From: a bacterium
GTDB taxonomy: Bacteria > Krumholzibacteriota > Krumholzibacteriia > LZORAL124-64-63
Reading direction: 5' to 3'
Length of the DNA: 6,130 nucleotides
Assembly (NCBI GenBank): GCA_030591105.1
Contig: JAUVBS010000141.1
Location: forward strand, 1 to 6,130
Shown here: positions 1 through 5,337 of the stretch, piece by piece
How positions within the stretch are numbered: position 1 is the first letter of the stretch
How the letters are laid out: each line of letters begins with the position of its first letter
Notes under the pieces: model-generated
Told to the model about the DNA's origin: nothing
Databases searched by the model: none
What the model saw: the letters and a program-made list of their open reading frames with translations, nothing else
Position numbers and translations under genes: made by a program

Positions 1-1
1 G

Positions 2-388
2 CATCCCGATCGGGTTCATCTGCACGGTTTCGTCCACCGGGTGGAGGAGTTTCTCGGCGGTCTCGCTTGCCTGGTCCTGCCTTCGCGGTCGGAGGGCTTC
101 GGTCTGGCCGCCGCGGAGGCCTCGGCCTGCGGGATACCCGTGATCGGTACGCGGGCGAGCAGCCTGCCAGAAATCGTGCGCGACGGTGAGACTGGATTAC
201 TGGTGCCGCCGCGCGATCCCGTTGCTCTGGCGGTTGCCATCGGTGACTTGCTGGGCGATGCTCGACTGAGGGCGCGCCTCGGCGAAGCGGGACGGCGTCA
301 CGTGAGCGCACGGTTCGACCGCGAGGCGATGCTCGATCGGTTGTGTGGACTGGTAACCGAGCCGGAACGTTGCGCAGGTGAGAAATGA
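2..388 (+). CDS. GT4-family glycosyltransferase, C-terminal fragment (5' end outside window)
   Basis: This is the end of a retaining, nucleotide-sugar-dependent glycosyltransferase of the GT4 (GT-B fold) type. The reading frame is open from the left edge, so the true start is not visible; the GTG at 41 is internal, because the family-like segment VHLHGFV lies upstream of it. The diagnostic donor-binding signature is present: LPSRSEGFGLAAAEA, with the E-x7-E pair at codons 92-94 and 116-118. It is followed by CGIPVIGT, SSLPEIV and DGETGLLVPP, the usual C-terminal Rossmann-domain run. The protein then ends in a helical tail (RLGEAGRRHV...F) and a TGA stop. No membrane segment is seen in this part. 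The acceptor and sugar donor cannot be read from the fragment. It probably shares a transcript with the hydrolase that follows 21 bases later. The family call is firm; any specific pathway (exopolysaccharide, glycolipid, sucrose or trehalose type) would be a guess. Confidence 0.9.
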   Translation, partial: HPDRVHLHGFVHRVEEFLGGLACLVLPSRSEGFGLAAAEASACGIPVIGTRASSLPEIVRDGETGLLVPPRDPVALAVAIGDLLGDARLRARLGEAGRRHVSARFDREAMLDRLCGLVTEPERCAGEK

Positions 389-409
389 CCGACTGGAAGA
401 AGGAGTGCC

Positions 410-1201
410 ATGACCGAGATCCGCATTGCTGCCATCCAGACCCACCCGGAGTTCGGACAGGTCGAGAGTAACGTCGATACCGCCCTGGCTGCCGTACCGC
501 CGGAGTGCGACCTGGCAGTCCTACCCGAACTGTTCAATACCGGCTACCAGTTCATCAATCGCGCTGAAGCGGGCGAGCTGGCGGAAGACCCCGCCGACGG
601 ATTCACCGCGCGCCGCCTGCGCGTCTTCGCCGCCGACTGTGCGGTCCATCTGGTGGCCGGGATCGCTGAACGTGACGGCGACCGGATCTTCAACAGCGCC
701 CTCTTGGTGCGCCCCGACGGCAGTTGGGAGATCTACCGCAAGATTCATCTTTTCTGGGACGAAAAGATCATCTTCGATCCAGGCGACCTCGGTTTCCCGG
801 TCTTCCCCGCCTGCGGCACCACCGTCGGTCTGATGATCTGTTTCGACTGGATCTTTCCCGAAGCGATGCGGACTCTCACGCTGCGCGGAGCGCACATCGT
901 CTGCCACCCAGCGAACCTGTTGCTGCCGTACTGCTACGACGCGATGATCACCCGCTGTCTGGAGAACCGTATCTACGCGGTGACCGCCAACCGCATCGGT
1001 AGCGAACACCGCACCGAAACTGCGTTGACCTTCAACGGGCTGAGTCAGATCGTCTCGCCTCTCGGTGAGCGGCTCGCCGCAGTTGACGATCAAGCGTGTG
1101 GGGTGATCGAGGCTGTCGTCGATCCGGGCGCCACCCGGCAGGACCTCACCCCGCGCAATAACTTGCAGAGCGACCGTCGTCCCGAGTTTTACGATCTCTG
1201 A
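410..1201 (+). CDS. Nitrilase-superfamily carbon-nitrogen hydrolase (amidase-like)
   Basis: A complete 263-residue cytoplasmic enzyme of the nitrilase/CN-hydrolase superfamily, which cleaves amide, carbamoyl or nitrile C-N bonds through a cysteine thioester. The Glu-Lys-Cys triad is visible: E40 in VLPELF, K111 in YRKIHLF and C144 in LMICFDW. The additional conserved Glu of the family is probably E118, in the WDEK segment after the lysine. The family element CHPANLLLP follows at about 165-173, and the C-terminal LTPRNNLQSDRRPEFY resembles the tail of many stand-alone amidases. The length matches single-domain members (about 260-280 residues), and there is no fused NAD synthetase or acyltransferase domain. 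The ATG start is supported by AAGGAG at 400-405, four bases upstream, which is a rather short spacing. It follows the glycosyltransferase by 21 bases and is probably co-transcribed with it. The substrate cannot be assigned; omega-amidase, carbamoylase and small-amide hydrolase all remain possible. Confidence 0.9.
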   Translation: MTEIRIAAIQTHPEFGQVESNVDTALAAVPPECDLAVLPELFNTGYQFINRAEAGELAEDPADGFTARRLRVFAADCAVHLVAGIAERDGDRIFNSALLVRPDGSWEIYRKIHLFWDEKIIFDPGDLGFPVFPACGTTVGLMICFDWIFPEAMRTLTLRGAHIVCHPANLLLPYCYDAMITRCLENRIYAVTANRIGSEHRTETALTFNGLSQIVSPLGERLAAVDDQACGVIEAVVDPGATRQDLTPRNNLQSDRRPEFYDL

Positions 1202-1209
1202 TCGCCGGG

Positions 1210-1641
1210 CTAGTGGAGCGTGTGGGGTTCATCGCCGTTGGTGTCTTCTTGCCCGCCCGATTCAGTGAACGGCCGGACCTGTTCGCCAAAAGGATCGGCA
1301 TCGGGGTGCAGGAAGATACACTCCTCCCAGACGCGTAGCAGATCAAGAAACGGCATTTTCTGCGCGATGGTCACGACCTCGTCCTCGAGGAAGTAAGTGA
1401 GGTAATCGGTGCGGCGGTCGCGGTCGCGCAGCTGTTCGACCAGAGGCAGTTCCTTGCGGCGCTGGACATCGGTCACGCGGGGCCCTTGCAAGAAATCGAG
1501 GTACATGTCCCAGTCGCCTCGGAAGTACTTCAGACAGGTCAGGCTGATCTCGACTTCCTGGTCGCTGAGAGACGACGGTTGTGCATCGCGCTGCGCCGGA
1601 TCGTCGTCGCGGGAGTAGGTCTGTTTCTTGTTCTTGCTCAT
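1210..1641 (-). CDS. Uncharacterised 143-residue soluble protein downstream of glgC
   Basis: I do not recognise this family. The protein is soluble, with no signal peptide or membrane segment. It has a charged, probably disordered N-terminus (about 1-25, starting MSKNKKQTYSRDDD). A compact middle follows at about 28-120, rich in aromatic and acidic residues, with LKYFRGDWDMYLDFLQG (37-53), a very charged stretch (RRKELPLVEQLRDRDRRTDY) and a hydrophobic helix-like part (LTYFLEDEVVTIAQKMPFLDLLRVWEECIFLHPDADPF). The end, ESGGQEDTNGDEP, is again low-complexity and acidic. The ATG at 1641 is preferred over an upstream TTG at 1716, because the latter sits one base after the glgC stop with no ribosome-binding site. 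A GGAGG at 1644-1648 precedes the ATG by only two bases, so a GTG at 1650 or 1653 cannot be excluded. It lies 76 bases after glgC on the same strand with no terminator visible between them, so it is probably the last gene of the glycogen operon. Function unknown. Confidence 0.72.
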   Translation of the reverse strand: MSKNKKQTYSRDDDPAQRDAQPSSLSDQEVEISLTCLKYFRGDWDMYLDFLQGPRVTDVQRRKELPLVEQLRDRDRRTDYLTYFLEDEVVTIAQKMPFLDLLRVWEECIFLHPDADPFGEQVRPFTESGGQEDTNGDEPHTLH

Positions 1642-1643
1642 CG

Positions 1644-1648
1644 CCTCC
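1644..1648 (-). promoter_or_regulatory. Shine-Dalgarno site of the unknown small gene, unusually close to its start
   Basis: On the minus strand GGAGG ends two bases before the ATG at 1641. This is closer than the usual 5-9 bases, so either translation is weak or initiation occurs at one of the two GTG codons just upstream (1653 or 1650). Confidence 0.5.
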
Positions 1649-1717
1649 ACCACACCGCAGCGGCCAACGGAACGCCGGCGGTATGGATAGTTCTCGCCGG
1701 GCGCCTTCGGATTCAAG

Positions 1718-2968
1718 TTAAGAGAACAACTCGCCCAGGTCCAACCCTTTCGGGATGACCACGATGCCCTGCTCGGTCACCTTGAAATAGCTGCGGTCAC
1801 GCTGCGAATCTCGTCCGATGACGAACCCCTCCGGTACCATCACTTCCTTGTCGCAGATCACGCCGTGCAGCTCGGCGTGGCGGCCGATCTGAACGCCGTC
1901 CATCAGGATCGAGTCGGACACCTCGCTATACGAGTTGATCTTCACGCCGCGACCGATGATCGAGCGCTCGACGTGGGCTCCCGATACGACACTGCCCCCG
2001 CCGATGATGCTGTTGGCGATCATACCCGGCAACTGATCGTCGGCGACGTAACCGTAGATCGACTTGGCCGGCGGTACCGGGGTTTGCCAGGTTCGGAAAG
2101 GCCACTCCCGGTCGTAGAGATCGAGGTGTGGTTCTCGCGCGACGAGATCCATCGACGCTTCGAAATAGTTGTCGAGAGTCCCGATGTCACGCCAGTAGGC
2201 CGGCTGACCGGTGTTGCGTTCACGGAAGGGGAAAGCGTAGACCTCCCCCCCGGTCACCAGTTTCGGAATGATATCCTGGCCGAAATCGTGGGACGACGAT
2301 TGGTCGCGGGCGTCTCGGCACACCTCGCGCACCAGACCCGTGGTGTCGAAGAGGTAGACACCCATGTTCACGAGGCAGTGATCCGTATCGCCCGGAATCG
2401 TGGCGGGCTGGCGCGGTTTCTCCTCGAAACCGATCACGCGCCCGGACTCGTCCACGGTGAGGATCCCGAAGTGGTGAGCTCCGTCGCGCGGCACCACCGC
2501 GGCTGCGAGCGTGAGCATGCCGACATGTTCTTGGTGGAAATGCCACATCTCGTCGTAGTCCATCTTGTAAACGTGGTCGCCCGAGAGGATCAGGACGTGA
2601 TCGGGGCGCTCTTTCTCCAGGAGATAGACGTTGTGGTAGACGGCGTCGGCGGTGCCCCGGTACCACTTGTTGCCGACCCGGTGCTGGGGCGGCACACGGT
2701 AGAGGAACTCGCCTGATTCGTAGCCGAAGATGTTCCAGCCGCGCTGTAGATGCCGGTCCAGGGAGTAGGATTTGTACTGGGTAAAGACGTAAATCCGGCG
2801 CAGCCCACTGTTGAAGCAGTTCGAGAGGCTGAAGTCGATGATACGGTAGACGCCGCCGAACGGCACGGCCGGTTTGCTGCGGTCTTTGGTCAGTGGATAA
2901 AGTCGTTCGCCCTGACCACCCGCCAGGATAATGGTCAGGGTGCGCCTGAACTGCCGCAAGGTGCTCAA
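1718..2968 (-). CDS. glgC: Glucose-1-phosphate adenylyltransferase (ADP-glucose pyrophosphorylase)
   Basis: Makes ADP-glucose and pyrophosphate from ATP and glucose-1-phosphate, the committed and normally allosterically controlled step of bacterial glycogen synthesis; cytoplasmic, usually a homotetramer. The 416-residue product has the full architecture. The nucleotidyltransferase signature is ILAGGQGERLYPLT (about 14-27), followed by SKPAVPFGG (31-39) and YRIIDFSLSNC. The ATP-region motif WYRGTADAV starts at about 102. The catalytic aspartate is D131 in SGDHVYKMDY, the glucose-1-phosphate lysine is K184 in FEEKP, and SSHDFGQDIIPK and YWRDIGTLDNY follow. The C-terminal left-handed beta-helix runs from about 315 (SIIGGGSVVSG, SIIGRGVKINSYSEV, VMVPEGFVIG). 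The start is a TTG backed by a strong GGAGGGG site 8 bases upstream, with no in-frame ATG near the conserved N-terminus. The position of E. coli Lys39, involved in fructose-1,6-bisphosphate activation, is Asp (D29) here, so effector response may differ. It follows the response regulator by 58 bases. Confidence 0.97.
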   Translation of the reverse strand: MSTLRQFRRTLTIILAGGQGERLYPLTKDRSKPAVPFGGVYRIIDFSLSNCFNSGLRRIYVFTQYKSYSLDRHLQRGWNIFGYESGEFLYRVPPQHRVGNKWYRGTADAVYHNVYLLEKERPDHVLILSGDHVYKMDYDEMWHFHQEHVGMLTLAAAVVPRDGAHHFGILTVDESGRVIGFEEKPRQPATIPGDTDHCLVNMGVYLFDTTGLVREVCRDARDQSSSHDFGQDIIPKLVTGGEVYAFPFRERNTGQPAYWRDIGTLDNYFEASMDLVAREPHLDLYDREWPFRTWQTPVPPAKSIYGYVADDQLPGMIANSIIGGGSVVSGAHVERSIIGRGVKINSYSEVSDSILMDGVQIGRHAELHGVICDKEVMVPEGFVIGRDSQRDRSYFKVTEQGIVVIPKGLDLGELFS

Positions 2969-2976
2969 CTGCCGAT

Positions 2977-2983
2977 CCCCTCC
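2977..2983 (-). promoter_or_regulatory. Shine-Dalgarno site supporting the TTG start of glgC
   Basis: GGAGGGG on the minus strand lies 8 bases before the TTG at 2968. This spacing and the conserved N-terminus right after it make the non-ATG start credible. A strong site paired with a weak start codon may set a moderate level of GlgC. Confidence 0.7.
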
Positions 2984-3011
2984 GCAGCCCTGAGGCAGCG
3001 CGGCGCGCGTT

Positions 3012-3027
3012 ACCCCGCCACCGGGGT
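3012..3027 (-). other. Small GC hairpin at the response-regulator stop codon
   Basis: A perfect 6-bp inverted repeat (ACCCCG / CGGGGT) with a 4-base loop starts at the last base of the regulator's TGA. No T-run follows on the minus strand, so it does not look like a classical intrinsic terminator. It could slow 3' decay of the upstream message or cause partial termination before glgC. It could also be chance in GC-rich DNA. Confidence 0.35.
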
Positions 3028-3395
3028 CAGTTTTCTACCAGTCGCTGCTGCAGCAAGCTCTTGACGGTGTCGATCAACTCGCCGACATCGGACGACTTCG
3101 TCACGTAAGCGTCGGCCGACCACGTCATGAAGTTCTCGCGGTAGCTGGAATACGCGGTGTTGAGAATGACCGGCAACGTGTTGTCGCGGTCCAGGATACG
3201 TTGCAACGCTTCGATACCGTCCATACCCGCCATCCTGATGTCGAGGATGACCAGGTCGGGCGCCATGGTGTCGACGTATTCGAGTCCCTGTTCGGCGTTG
3301 CTAGCGGTCATGGTCTCGTAGCCGGCGCGGCGTAATTCGGTTTCGTAGAGTAAACGAAGGTTGGGTTCGTCATCCACGATCAGGACCTTGGCCAT
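3027..3395 (-). CDS. Single-domain CheY-like response regulator
   Basis: A 122-residue receiver domain with no output domain, so it should signal by contact with another protein or relay phosphate onward. The receiver landmarks are present: acidic pair D8-D9 in VLIVDDEP, phospho-acceptor D52 in LVILDIRMAGMDG, switch threonine T80 in ILNTAY, and lysine K100 in YVTKSSD. The ATG at 3395 is chosen over an upstream in-frame start because AAGGAGG lies exactly 6 bases before it and the receiver fold begins immediately (MAKVLIVDDEP). It lies downstream of the histidine kinase in the same orientation, with a 163-base gap, and upstream of glgC. The kinase is the obvious cognate partner. The unusual part is its location inside a glycogen synthesis operon. 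With no DNA-binding or enzymatic domain, its target cannot be read from sequence; a glycogen enzyme, a second regulator or a phosphorelay are all possible. Confidence 0.93.
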   Translation of the reverse strand: MAKVLIVDDEPNLRLLYETELRRAGYETMTASNAEQGLEYVDTMAPDLVILDIRMAGMDGIEALQRILDRDNTLPVILNTAYSSYRENFMTWSADAYVTKSSDVGELIDTVKSLLQQRLVEN

Positions 3396-3401
3396 GTGCA
3401 G

Positions 3402-3408
3402 CCTCCTT
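3402..3408 (-). promoter_or_regulatory. Near-consensus Shine-Dalgarno site of the response regulator
   Basis: AAGGAGG on the minus strand, 6 bases before the ATG at 3395. It fixes the start and is a near-ideal ribosome-binding site, suggesting efficient translation of the regulator. Confidence 0.8.
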
Positions 3409-3418
3409 GTCCGAGACA

Positions 3419-3432
3419 CGACCTAGCGGTCG
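3419..3432 (-). other. Short inverted repeat in the response-regulator leader
   Basis: A perfect 5-bp inverted repeat (CGACC and GGTCG) around a 4-base loop, with one further G-U pair possible in RNA. It ends 10 bases before the Shine-Dalgarno site. It could be a leader hairpin or a small operator, but its size is compatible with chance. Confidence 0.3.
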
Positions 3433-3436
3433 CGGG

Positions 3437-3499
3437 CAATCCTACCCTGAACCCAACTTATCAGATTCGCTCGGGACCCGCCACCGACAATCATACCCT
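3437..3499. repeat. Two imperfect 12-bp direct repeats, CAATCNTACCCT
   Basis: Copies at 3437-3448 and 3488-3499 match at 11 of 12 positions and lie 51 bases apart, close to five helical turns. Further CAATC copies occur at 3504 and 3560. They may be protein-binding sites in the kinase-regulator gap. Confidence 0.4.
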
Positions 3500-3515
3500 T
3501 CGGCAATCGGTTTTG

Positions 3516-3543
3516 TTTCCCGTCGTCAGCGGATATTTTCCCG
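3516..3543. repeat. Two TTTCCCG direct repeats spaced two helical turns apart
   Basis: TTTCCCG occurs at 3516-3522 and 3537-3543, exactly 21 bases apart, in the most AT-rich part of the gap. The phasing would suit a dimeric regulator contacting one face of the DNA, although a 7-mer pair can occur by chance. Confidence 0.35.
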
Positions 3544-3558
3544 ACCCGACATCCGTGA

Positions 3559-5325
3559 TCAATCGGAGCCGCTCGGCCGCGGCAAGGGGATCACCACGAC
3601 GAAACGAGCGCCACCCTCGGACCGATTATCGGCGCGAATAACACCACCGTGAGCCTTGATGATCTGACGGCAAATAGTCAGGCCCAGACCAGAGCCCGTA
3701 GTCCTGGTGGAGTAGAAGGGGGAGAATAGCTGGTCGGCATGCTCGGGTGCGAATCCCGGGCCGTCGTCGAGTACTTCGATCTCGACCCCACCCTCGATGC
3801 GGCGCGTCGTCACACGGACGGTGCCGCCCCCGTCCGCGGCGGCCTGCGCTCCGTTCATCACCAGATTCTGCATAACCTGCTGGATCTCACCCGGGTGACA
3901 ATTCAGTTCGACCTCACCGGCCTGCAGATCGATCTGAAGCCCGACGTTACGCGCCTCGAGCTGTTCCCGCATCCGCTCGACCGCCTGGCGGATCAGCTGA
4001 TCGCAATCGACCCGTTTGCGCAGGCGCTTCTGCGGACGGATGAAGTCGAGCAGGTCGTGGATGATGCGTTCGAGACGCCCGACCTCTTCGACGATGATCG
4101 CAGCGTACTCACGGTTGGAGTCGCCCTCGGGCAGATTGCGTTCGAGACTACGCGCAAACCCACCGATCGACACGAGGGGATTGCGCAGCTCGTGGGCCAC
4201 GATGGCAGAGGTCTCGCCCATGACCGATAGCCGTTCCATACGCAGCAAGGTCTGCTGATCTTCCCGCTGTTTGCGGTGCGCCTTGCGCAGATCCATCAGA
4301 CGCCGTTCGAGCTCCCGGTTCAGACGACTACTCTCGATGGCGTTGGCCGACTGGTTGGCGAACAGTTGCAAGAACTCCAGATCCAAATCGGTGATGGCGC
4401 TACCGCTGATGGCGTTGTCGGCGAGGAATACGCCCACCGGCCCGTGGTGGGTCGTCAACGGCGCCACGGCACAGGTATCGTGACCCAGCAGTTCGCGCAC
4501 CTTGTCCACACCGGGGGCCTGGAAGTCGCCCGTCACCAGAATCGGTTGTCGGCCGTTCATGGCGCGAATCAGGAAATGATCCTCTTCGGCCAGCGGCACC
4601 GACAAATGGCGCACGATCTCGTTTACCGCGACATCGGTCTCCCGCAGCGAACGGTCGTAGGTGGTCATCATCTCGAACAGATCGACCGGTTCGGTCTCGA
4701 GATTCTGCCAGATACGCTCGGCCTCGGCATGGTTGCTCGGGCCGATGGCGATCTCGCCGCGTAGAGTCTGACCCGCCTCATCGATGAGCAACAGGAACGC
4801 CCGGTTGAAACGCAACCCCTGGCCCGCTGCCACGCAGATCAGGACCGCTTCGAGAACCTGTTCGAGGGTCAGATGGGCGCCGTATAGCGCATCGCTGACC
4901 TGATTGAGCAGCGATAGCTTGGCCAGCCGCGCCGTGCGCAGCGATTCCAGGGATGCCCGCGTGGCATGATCGTCCAGGAACAGGTAGCAGAGCGTGGCGC
5001 CGTCAGGACCGACGAAATGGCCACAGAGTACCTCGACCGGCACCACCGAACCGGACGATGTCCGGAACTCCAGCTCGAACGGGTCGCCGCTCTCGCAACG
5101 CGCCGACTGCTGGCACGAATCGATGGCCGACGGCGGCACCGCGAACTGCCTCAGACGCTGGCCGATCAGATCACTACGGGACCAGCCGAACAGCCGCCCC
5201 GCCCCCTCGCTGGCCAGGACGATCCGCGTTTCGTCGTCGATCACCAGCTGCACCAACAAGCTCTGCTCAAAACCACATAGCAGCGTCTCGGCGCGCCAGT
5301 CGCGATGATCGGGGTGACCGGTCAT
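3559..5325 (-). CDS. Cytoplasmic PAS-GAF sensor histidine kinase
   Basis: A 588-residue hybrid-free sensor kinase with no membrane segment or signal peptide, so it should sense an internal or diffusible signal. The order is PAS-like (about 20-120, with GRLFGWSRSDLIGQ), a linker helix, GAF (about 135-335, ending in LEFLQLFANQSANAIESSRL), coiled coil (about 336-366), HisKA and HATPase_c. The phospho-accepting histidine is H378 in AHELRNPL, an NtrB/ZraS-like H-box. The ATPase has the N-box NLVMNGAQAA (N487/N491), the G1 box LDDGPGF (520-525), the F-box region LFSPFYST and the G2 box GSGLGL (544-549). All catalytic motifs look intact. The ATG at 5325 is well supported: GAGGAGG ends 5 bases upstream and overlaps the glgA stop. 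The 10-base gap after glgA argues for one transcript and possible translational coupling. The single-domain regulator downstream is the likely partner. The PAS or GAF ligand is unknown; cysteines at 71, 77, 101 and 113 are noted without assigning a cofactor. Confidence 0.95.
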   Translation of the reverse strand: MTGHPDHRDWRAETLLCGFEQSLLVQLVIDDETRIVLASEGAGRLFGWSRSDLIGQRLRQFAVPPSAIDSCQQSARCESGDPFELEFRTSSGSVVPVEVLCGHFVGPDGATLCYLFLDDHATRASLESLRTARLAKLSLLNQVSDALYGAHLTLEQVLEAVLICVAAGQGLRFNRAFLLLIDEAGQTLRGEIAIGPSNHAEAERIWQNLETEPVDLFEMMTTYDRSLRETDVAVNEIVRHLSVPLAEEDHFLIRAMNGRQPILVTGDFQAPGVDKVRELLGHDTCAVAPLTTHHGPVGVFLADNAISGSAITDLDLEFLQLFANQSANAIESSRLNRELERRLMDLRKAHRKQREDQQTLLRMERLSVMGETSAIVAHELRNPLVSIGGFARSLERNLPEGDSNREYAAIIVEEVGRLERIIHDLLDFIRPQKRLRKRVDCDQLIRQAVERMREQLEARNVGLQIDLQAGEVELNCHPGEIQQVMQNLVMNGAQAAADGGGTVRVTTRRIEGGVEIEVLDDGPGFAPEHADQLFSPFYSTRTTGSGLGLTICRQIIKAHGGVIRADNRSEGGARFVVVIPLPRPSGSD

Positions 5326-5330
5326 ACCGA

Positions 5331-5337
5331 CCTCCTC
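5331..5337 (-). promoter_or_regulatory. Kinase Shine-Dalgarno site overlapping the glgA stop codon
   Basis: GAGGAGG on the minus strand shares bases with the glgA TGA (5336-5338) and lies 5 bases before the kinase ATG. Ribosomes finishing glgA end on the kinase ribosome-binding site, an arrangement that fits translational coupling. Confidence 0.75.

Larger units (their letters stand above)
3396..3558 (-). promoter_or_regulatory. 163-base intergenic region between kinase and regulator, candidate promoter/operator
   Basis: This is the longest non-coding stretch in the window and is visibly more AT-rich than its neighbours around 3509-3541. It holds two copies of TTTCCCG spaced 21 bases start to start (3516 and 3537) and two copies of a 12-mer, CAATCNTACCCT (3437-3448 and 3488-3499), 51 bases apart. 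It also holds a 5-bp inverted repeat (CGACC/GGTCG) at 3419-3432 just before the regulator's ribosome-binding site. On the minus strand the 12-mers contain TATGAT and TAGGAT, which resemble -10 boxes, but no convincing -35 hexamer is found at 16-18 bases. No sigma-54 GG-N10-GC pattern was found at the one spot tested. A separate promoter for regulator, glgC and the small gene is plausible but not shown. Confidence 0.4.

Noticed and set aside
521..1093. 190-codon minus-strand open frame opposite the hydrolase
   Set aside because: The hydrolase on the other strand has a full catalytic triad; this frame has no motif.
1865..2716. 283-codon plus-strand open frame opposite glgC
   Set aside because: It is antisense to a clear glgC, lacks recognisable motifs and arises from the open third-position frame in GC-rich DNA.
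3012..3027. Intrinsic terminator after the response regulator
   Set aside because: The hairpin is short and no T-run follows on the minus strand; it is listed only as a hairpin.
3490..3500. Sigma-70 promoter with TATGAT as -10 on the minus strand
   Set aside because: No acceptable -35 hexamer lies 16-18 bases upstream; it is kept only as a possibility within the intergenic entry.
3739..4764. Several plus-strand open frames opposite the histidine kinase
   Set aside because: They are shadows of the kinase, which has intact H, N, G1 and G2 boxes.
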